Assembly: GCA_029260735.1 (NCBI GenBank)
Contig: JAJDCR010000159.1
Coordinates: 45,535-109,534, forward strand
DNA: 64,000 nt
Reading direction: 5' to 3'
Source: Planctomycetota bacterium
Lineage (GTDB): Bacteria; Planctomycetota; Uabimicrobiia; Uabimicrobiales; Uabimicrobiaceae
A program made the position numbers and the translations under genes. The notes under the pieces are model-generated. The model was not told the DNA's origin. It did not search any database and saw only the letters and a program-made list of their open reading frames with translations. Below are positions 58,974 through 64,000 of the stretch, piece after piece (within the stretch, counting starts at the first letter, position 1; each line of letters starts with the position of its first letter).

Positions 58974-59771
58974 TCAGGAAGAGAAATGGTCACTCACTTC
59001 TTTGGCACTGGCCACTTGGAAATGTCCTGTAGAGCCATCTCCGAGAGGGTTAAAATTCTTTAGATAGTTGATGGCGATATCTCTTTTATCTGGATCTAGA
59101 GGGTAAGTGCAGTCTTCGACATAAACGACATTAAAAATAGCAGCTAACATCAAAAGCACATTGCGTAAATTGCAGATTTCGTCACATACTCCAAAAACGA
59201 TCAGGTTAAATCGTCCTTGTCGACGAAGCTCCCAAAATAGTTGATGAATAAAAGGACTCCCTGGAGACATACAAAAGTCATCCTTCAGAAAAATCAACTC
59301 TGTTTTCGGAGATAAAGTTGCTTCGGCAGGCATTTGGGAGTCAAACCAACGAATAAGAACTTGTTTCTTGTAAGGAATGGTAATTTCTTCTATAGCTTGC
59401 TGGTCGTAAGTTCCAAAGCGACGATTTTTTTCGAGTAAGGCATGAGGAGGAAAGGTTCGTAAAAAATCTGCCTCCTCTCCCTCACGGGTGATTTCCAAAG
59501 AGTGAAAACGTTTTCCATGAATAGATTCAATAACATGAGCATCTTGAAATTGAACATGAGGCACTTCTTGGTCGTAAAGGAAACGACGGAGCTCTCCCGT
59601 TCGTTTAGCCACTTGGTCAATTTGTGCTTGGACATCTTGGGCTTTTAATCCTTTAACTTGCTGCTGATAATTTGAAATAGAGAGAAAACCATCAGCTTTC
59701 ATGAAAGTGTTCAAGCAATCGATAGCAATTGCGGCGCAATTGCCGGGATTTAAGTTTTTTATGAGAGACAT
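58974..59771 (-). CDS. Isochorismatase-fold cysteine hydrolase
   Basis: A 265-residue protein of the isochorismatase/nicotinamidase fold. The expected triad is Asp in A-I-A-I-D-C-L-N-T-F (Asp18), Lys in L-K-D-D-F and Cys in G-V-C-D-E-I-C-N. The family hydrolyses amides or vinyl ethers such as nicotinamide or isochorismate; the substrate here is not evident. It is six bases from the CPBP protease gene and 64 from the macro-like gene. If the latter binds ADP-ribose, a nicotinamidase-type NAD link would fit, but this is speculation. Confidence 0.78.
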   Translation of the reverse strand: MSLIKNLNPGNCAAIAIDCLNTFMKADGFLSISNYQQQVKGLKAQDVQAQIDQVAKRTGELRRFLYDQEVPHVQFQDAHVIESIHGKRFHSLEITREGEEADFLRTFPPHALLEKNRRFGTYDQQAIEEITIPYKKQVLIRWFDSQMPAEATLSPKTELIFLKDDFCMSPGSPFIHQLFWELRRQGRFNLIVFGVCDEICNLRNVLLMLAAIFNVVYVEDCTYPLDPDKRDIAINYLKNFNPLGDGSTGHFQVASAKEVSDHFSS

Positions 59772-59777
59772 AATCTT

Positions 59778-60491
59778 TTACCAAAAACTCCATTGTTGTG
59801 TTGCTAAGACGTATATTCCCAATCCCAAGTTGGTCACAGCATGAGCCAAAACGCAGGCATAGATGCTTTTTGTCCGGTACAAAATCAAACTGTAAAGCAT
59901 TCCTGCGAGAATCCCTACAAACCAACGATGATGCTCAAACCCAAAAAGAACTGAGCCGATCAAAAAAGATCCCCAGGTAAAAGTCCCCAAAGAAACCTTT
60001 TTGAAATCTGGATTAATAATCCAGCGAAGGAGAAAATTACGCCAAAAAACTTCTTCCATAATCGGAACGACCACAGAAGCACCAATTAAGCGAAAACTAA
60101 TCCAAATGTAAAGTAAAGCTCCCGACATGTGAGTATATGGATTGAAGGCGACCGACTCCGTTACTGTAGGGTAATACCCCTCAGGAACTACCCATACCAC
60201 CAAAACGATAAGACCAATAAAGATAGCGAAAAAGTGGTAGGAGATCTTCCAATCTGTATAGTGAGACCAGCAAAAAGCTAAAAGCACTGCAACTACACAA
60301 GTCTTTAAAGGATAAATCCAAATAATATCCGTTTCGCTAAAAGACCCCGTAAGTCCGGTAAAAATCATAAAAACAAAAAAAGGAAGAACAAAAGGGAGCT
60401 CAGGATACTTTTGCCAAACATTCTGAGAAACTTCTCCTTCTTTAGACGTAGATTCCTCTTGGGGAGAGGGCTTTTTTTCTTCTGAAGACAT
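59778..60491 (-). CDS. CPBP-family intramembrane metalloprotease
   Basis: A 237-residue protein with about seven helices. Motif 1 E-E-V-F-W-R, motif 2 F-G-F-E-H-H and motif 3 H-A-V-T-N are the metal-site motifs of the CPBP/Abi (CAAX-protease-related) family. Such proteases are linked to bacteriocin self-immunity, prenyl processing and PEP-CTERM systems. It opens a three-gene operon. AGAGG precedes the ATG. Confidence 0.88.
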   Translation of the reverse strand: MSSEEKKPSPQEESTSKEGEVSQNVWQKYPELPFVLPFFVFMIFTGLTGSFSETDIIWIYPLKTCVVAVLLAFCWSHYTDWKISYHFFAIFIGLIVLVVWVVPEGYYPTVTESVAFNPYTHMSGALLYIWISFRLIGASVVVPIMEEVFWRNFLLRWIINPDFKKVSLGTFTWGSFLIGSVLFGFEHHRWFVGILAGMLYSLILYRTKSIYACVLAHAVTNLGLGIYVLATQQWSFW

Positions 60492-60589
60492 TTTAACCTC
60501 TTAATTAATCTTTGAAAAGTTCGGTATACTAGGTTTTTTCTGGGATCAGAAATGCCTAGGCAATTTACCACAAAGAAAATATCTTGTCA

Positions 60590-60619
60590 AAAAGCTTTTA
60601 TAATTATCTAAAAGCTTTT
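60590..60619. promoter_or_regulatory. Dyad in the divergent promoter gap
   Basis: AAAAGCTTTTA (60590-60600) and TAAAAGCTTTT (60609-60619), exact complements separated by eight bases, lie between the divergent CPBP-protease and TPR-membrane-protein genes. It could be an operator for both, but AT-rich chance is possible. Confidence 0.35.
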
Positions 60620-60697
60620 CAAGACAAAAAAAATTTGCTAATCTTTTATCATCGTTTCTTTAGTGACTTAACTTTATAGCCTTTTTTATGGTGAGCT

Positions 60698-61486
60698 ATG
60701 ATAAACGTTTATCATTTTCCTGCCTCAAGCCGGGTTGGACGAAAAATGATCTCAGAGATTACCAGAATTTTCGAAAAACTATTCTGGAGTATTTTTTTGC
60801 TAGGCTTATTTCTGACTGTCTCTCTTAAGTTGGCCGCAACTTACGCGGGACAGTTTCCCTTTGTTCAAATGATTTTAGCTTGGTCGCCTATTTCCTTGAA
60901 TAATCTGACTCCTTGGGCTCATGCTTCTCTGGGAATTCTTGTCTTGCTCTCTCTTCTTGCTCTGCTCCGCAAATTTCTTTCTTACAGCGACGGAGCTTGG
61001 ATTGACGTAGGACAAGAGCTTTCTACTCTTGTCTTTTTTGGTCTTCTTTTTTTCTTCGTTAAGGGAAGAGGTTTTCAGCTAATCCCCTTAGTTGTAGGAA
61101 GCTGGATTGCCATGGGAGTAATCGATTTTCTTTTTGGAATCTGGCATGGTCTCTGGGCTAATCGTCCTAGCCGCCAAGAAGAAGAAAGACAATGGAAAGA
61201 AGAGATTGTAAGTGCTCAAAAGAATAAAAACTGGGATGAAGTGATTTTACTATTCGAAAAAATTCTACGATTACGTCCTCAAAATGTAGACGTTCTTCTG
61301 CAATTAGCTCAAACCCATGAAGAAAAAGAAGAGCACGAAAAAGCTCTTTGTGCTCTGGAAACAGCTTTATATGAAGCTAAGCTCCAAGCACTGGGAGATC
61401 CTGAAATTCAGGCATTGCTTCCTTCTATCCATGAAAAAACTTCTCAGGTGAGAAATTTTATTCATATGCAAAGCACTGCGAAATGA
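60698..61486 (+). CDS. Polytopic membrane protein with TPR tail
   Basis: A 262-residue protein with about four helices (about 28-48, 72-92, 107-125, 128-150) and a C-terminal cytosolic domain with one or two TPR units (about 165-225; W-D-E-V-I-L-L-F-E-K-I-L-R-L-R-P). No enzyme motif. Its end overlaps the start of the decarboxylase gene by the ATGA type, so the two are coupled. Function unknown. Confidence 0.78.
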   Translation: MINVYHFPASSRVGRKMISEITRIFEKLFWSIFLLGLFLTVSLKLAATYAGQFPFVQMILAWSPISLNNLTPWAHASLGILVLLSLLALLRKFLSYSDGAWIDVGQELSTLVFFGLLFFFVKGRGFQLIPLVVGSWIAMGVIDFLFGIWHGLWANRPSRQEEERQWKEEIVSAQKNKNWDEVILLFEKILRLRPQNVDVLLQLAQTHEEKEEHEKALCALETALYEAKLQALGDPEIQALLPSIHEKTSQVRNFIHMQSTAK

Positions 61487-62934
61487 GCGATATTCGCACT
61501 CTAATTGGAAAATTCGAAGAGCAAGCACGTTGCTTGGAAACCACTCCAAAAATAAGAGAAGAGCTTTTTCAAGAGGTTCATTGCTATACCGAAAAATTTT
61601 TGACGAACCTAAAAAAAGCTCCGACCTACTGGAAAGGCCAAGAGAATAAAGAAGGTTTCTCGGATAATCCCTTGAGCGAAGAGGCGAGTTCTTTAAAGGA
61701 CATTTTGAATTTCTTTCAAGAACAAGTCATTGAAACGGGACTCAATCCCCCTTCTCCGGGCTACCTTGCCTACATCCCGGGAGGTGGTTTATACCCCTCT
61801 GCTCTAGGGGACTACTTGGCTGCTGTTACCAACCGCTATGCGGGAGTCTTTTTTGCCTCTCCGGGAGCAGTCAGAATGGAAAACATGCTTCTAAGGTGGT
61901 TAGCAAAAGAAATAGGATACCCTGAGAGCTCGGCGGGGAATTTAACTTCAGGGGGAAGTATTGCAAATTTAATTGGAATTGTCACAGGACGAGAAACCAA
62001 AAAACTTCGGGCGAAAGATTTTCATAAGTCTGTTATTTACCTGGGAGCTCATACCCATCACTCTGTGACAAAATCCGTTCGCGTAGCGGGAATGCAAGAT
62101 TGCCTCCACCACCTAATCGCTCTTGATGATAAGCATCGGATGATCCCAGAGCTTTTAGAAAAAGCTATTTCTCAAGACAAGGCTAAAGGGTTAACTCCTT
62201 GGTTAGTGGTCGCCTCCGCCGGAACAACAGATGTCGGAGCGGTGGACCCTCTCGATGAGATTGCCACTATTTCTGAAAAATATCAATTGTGGTTTCATGT
62301 TGATGGAGCTTACGGAGGTCTTTTTGCTCTTTGTCCTGAAGGAAAAGAAATTCTTCAAGGCATAGATAAATCTGATTCCTTAGTGATCGACCCTCATAAG
62401 AGTCTCTTCCTTCCCTTTGGCTCAGGAGCCGTTTTGGTGCGAGAGAAAAAAAATCTTTTTAATGCTCATAACTACGAAGCGAATTACATGCAAGACGCCA
62501 TCGAAGTAGAAAATGAACTCTCGCCGGGAGAACTCTCTCCTGAGTTTACCAAACACTTCCGAGGACTCAGAATGTGGCTTCCTTTAAAACTCTTTGGAGT
62601 AAGTGTTTTTCGAGCAGCACTTTCCGAAAAACTTTATTTGGCACGCTACTTTTACGAAAAAGTCCAAGAAATACAAGGAATAGAAGTAGGGCCTTTTCCC
62701 CAACTCTCAGTTGTAATTTTTCGCTATCTTCCTGACTGCGGAGATACCAACAAGTTTAACCAACGGTTAATCCAAGAAATCCAAGAAGACGGCCGAATCT
62801 TTCTTTCCTCGACCTTACTAGAAGGAAAATTCACTCTCCGCTTAGCGGTTCTTTGTTTTCGCACCCACTTGGAGCATATTGATTTAACTTTGGATATCCT
62901 CCGAGAAAAAATCGACTACTTACTTCAAAAATAA
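61483..62934 (+). CDS. PLP-dependent group II decarboxylase
   Basis: A 483-residue enzyme of the aromatic-amino-acid/glutamate decarboxylase family. It has F-H-V-D-G-A-Y-G-G near the PLP-contact Asp and the Schiff-base Lys in D-P-H-K-S-L-F. It would decarboxylate an L-amino acid (tryptophan, tyrosine, DOPA, glutamate or 2,4-diaminobutyrate are possible); the substrate cannot be told by eye. A related N-terminal segment (N-P-P-S-P-G-Y-L-A-Y-I-P-G-G-G) is family-typical. It overlaps the TPR membrane protein gene. Confidence 0.9.
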   Translation: MSDIRTLIGKFEEQARCLETTPKIREELFQEVHCYTEKFLTNLKKAPTYWKGQENKEGFSDNPLSEEASSLKDILNFFQEQVIETGLNPPSPGYLAYIPGGGLYPSALGDYLAAVTNRYAGVFFASPGAVRMENMLLRWLAKEIGYPESSAGNLTSGGSIANLIGIVTGRETKKLRAKDFHKSVIYLGAHTHHSVTKSVRVAGMQDCLHHLIALDDKHRMIPELLEKAISQDKAKGLTPWLVVASAGTTDVGAVDPLDEIATISEKYQLWFHVDGAYGGLFALCPEGKEILQGIDKSDSLVIDPHKSLFLPFGSGAVLVREKKNLFNAHNYEANYMQDAIEVENELSPGELSPEFTKHFRGLRMWLPLKLFGVSVFRAALSEKLYLARYFYEKVQEIQGIEVGPFPQLSVVIFRYLPDCGDTNKFNQRLIQEIQEDGRIFLSSTLLEGKFTLRLAVLCFRTHLEHIDLTLDILREKIDYLLQK

Positions 62935-62990
62935 AAACTTCTAATGTGCTTAAGGACTCAACTTTAAAAACTACAGTTAGGAGATGAGGA

Positions 62991-63824
62991 ATGTTCTACT
63001 TGCTTTTTCAAATCATTAGATTCTTTTTTTGTCTAATCGATTTTCTTTTAGTGACAAGCGTTACTTTGTTCTGTGCTTTTCTTCCTCGGAAAATCAATCA
63101 AAGATATATGCATAAGATGTTTCGGCTTTTTTGTTGGAGCTTCATTCATTTAATTGGGCGTAGACCTCATATCCATGAAAAATTCATTCCCCCTTTACCT
63201 AAACAGTACATTGTCATTGCCAACCATCCTTCGGGATATGACCTTTTAATCATGAACGCGCTCTTTAAGGTATGCCCTCTGGCTCAATCAGGAGTGCGCG
63301 ACTGGTTTGTTATAGGGAAAATTGCGGAAGCAGCCGGGACAGTTTTTGTGGTCAGAGAAGACAAAGACTCTCGCAGTAAAGCGAAAGAAGCGTGTTTGGA
63401 AGCGGCGTTAGAAGGAAAAAATCTTCTTATATATCCGGAAGGAGGCTGCGCTCGAGAACTCCGGAAGTTTAAGTACGGAGCTTTTGACATTTCTCTGCAA
63501 ACAGGTATTCCTATCGTTCCTGTTTATTTACTTTACGAAGCAGAAAATGCTTTTATTTGGGGAGATTTTGGACTACTTCGGCACCTGATCAATCTTTTCC
63601 AAGCGATCAATAAACATACCCATTGCTTTATTTTAGATCCGATTGATCCAAAAAATTTTTCCGATGTCGAAAGCTATAGTAGCTATGTTCATAGCATCTA
63701 TGAGAACTTAGAGGAAAAATACCGCTACGCTCGGCGCAATATCGTGCCTTCGTTGGGTGATCTGGAGAAGAAAGAGGAGAATAAAGAGGAAGAGGAGGAA
63801 GAAGAGAAAACCGTCTCGGTTTGA
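62991..63824 (+). CDS. 1-acyl-sn-glycerol-3-phosphate acyltransferase-like protein
   Basis: A 277-residue PlsC-fold enzyme. The catalytic motif N-H-P-S-G-Y-D is a variant of N-H-x4-D, and Y-P-E-G-G-C is the second substrate motif (usually E-G-T). It has one to two N-terminal helices and an acidic low-complexity tail (E-rich, about 255-275). It would move an acyl group to lysophosphatidate or a related lipid. It stands 57 bases after the decarboxylase gene with AGGAGATGAGG upstream. Confidence 0.9.
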   Translation: MFYLLFQIIRFFFCLIDFLLVTSVTLFCAFLPRKINQRYMHKMFRLFCWSFIHLIGRRPHIHEKFIPPLPKQYIVIANHPSGYDLLIMNALFKVCPLAQSGVRDWFVIGKIAEAAGTVFVVREDKDSRSKAKEACLEAALEGKNLLIYPEGGCARELRKFKYGAFDISLQTGIPIVPVYLLYEAENAFIWGDFGLLRHLINLFQAINKHTHCFILDPIDPKNFSDVESYSSYVHSIYENLEEKYRYARRNIVPSLGDLEKKEENKEEEEEEEKTVSV

Positions 63825-63912
63825 TTGGTGGTGGGTGACTGCTGTAGCATAGTTGTTGGAATATATAGTTCTTGTAGCATATCTTAAATCGGGCTTAGGT
63901 ATATTTTTCAGA

Positions 63913-63934
63913 GGTTCCCCATTTGGGGGGAACC
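63913..63934. terminator. Hairpin downstream of the acyltransferase gene
   Basis: GGTTCCCC and GGGGAACC form a perfect 8-bp stem with a 6-base loop, 88 bases after the acyltransferase stop. No T-run follows on the plus strand. The rest of 63825-64000 shows nothing I can support. Confidence 0.4.
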
Positions 63935-64000
63935 GTGAGGAACGAACAGGGGGCAAGCTCATTCAGTTAAGGAAAACATAGAAAACGTAAAGGACGGAAG

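Noticed and set aside
1..64000. Assignment to a named phagocytic or budding planctomycete genus
   Set aside because: The kinase, FHA and TPR content is suggestive, but no 16S rRNA or other taxonomic marker is in the window, so a genus call would be unsupported.
1..64000. CRISPR arrays, insertion sequences, integrases, rRNA operons
   Set aside because: I looked for regularly spaced repeats, transposase motifs and conserved rRNA stretches on both strands and found none. A short or degenerate element could still be missed without a computed search.

Overview
The window is 64 kb of AT-rich DNA from a Gram-negative bacterium. It holds 54 protein genes that I can support, with no rRNA, tRNA, CRISPR array, transposase or integrase recognised. 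Four kinds of content point, tentatively, to a Planctomycetota/PVC-like lineage. These are Hanks-type Ser/Thr kinases with relaxed motifs, FHA/vWA/TIR/cyclase signalling fusions, many TPR and Sel1 repeat proteins with lipoproteins, and an HpnH-type radical SAM gene. No marker gene fixes the taxonomy, so this is inference.

Left part (1-13 kb). A 982-residue TPR protein is followed by a small two-helix membrane protein with a near-consensus promoter and by the permease of a LolC/MacB-type ABC transporter. The best candidate for an undescribed system lies at about 5.0-7.6 kb. Two near-twin secreted 106-residue peptides bracket an SdpA/DUF5819-like membrane protein and an SdpB/HTTM-like multi-spanning protein. 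This matches the layout of the Bacillus SDP peptide-toxin maturation genes. The cassette is on the + strand and lies between the permease and the ATPase of the ABC transporter, which are both on the - strand. A transmembrane Ser/Thr kinase, a redoxin-like lipoprotein and an anchored ClpP/crotonase-fold protein follow.

Middle part (13-32.6 kb). This region holds an NhaA antiporter and an operon of an ATP-grasp enzyme, a conserved hypothetical and fumarylacetoacetase. Next are surface-glycan genes (flippase and polyprenyl-phosphate sugar transferase) with an HTH-receiver regulator, topoisomerase III, two exported proteins, a gingipain-type C25 protease and a CPA-type cation antiporter with a nucleotide-binding tail. 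The region ends with a class III cyclase-TIR-FHA fusion, an ICMT/PEMT-like methyltransferase and a BolA-like protein.

Housekeeping block (32.8-49 kb). A hybrid histidine kinase is followed by a long minus-strand array. It holds sulfate activation genes (cysQ-cysD-cysN with a degenerate APS-kinase-like tail), a lone receiver, an SDR, leucyl aminopeptidase and the full SUF iron-sulfur set (sufC-B-D, then Rieske ferredoxin-sufS-sufU). Upstream lies an Rrf2 regulator with an HpnH-like radical SAM enzyme. The Rrf2 gene has a perfect dyad just downstream of its -10 box, which suggests autorepression.

Right part (49-64 kb). A second notable system is a co-directional run of a kinase, a triple-FHA-like/transmembrane/trypsin-like protease, a TolQ/MotA-like channel, a TolR-like coiled-coil vWA protein, a PEGA lipoprotein and a tail-anchored kinase. 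It looks like a phospho-regulated envelope machine. A very long GC-rich hairpin separates it from a convergent operon (macro-like/helical protein, isochorismatase-fold hydrolase, CPBP protease). The window closes with a TPR membrane protein, a PLP-dependent decarboxylase and a phospholipid acyltransferase.
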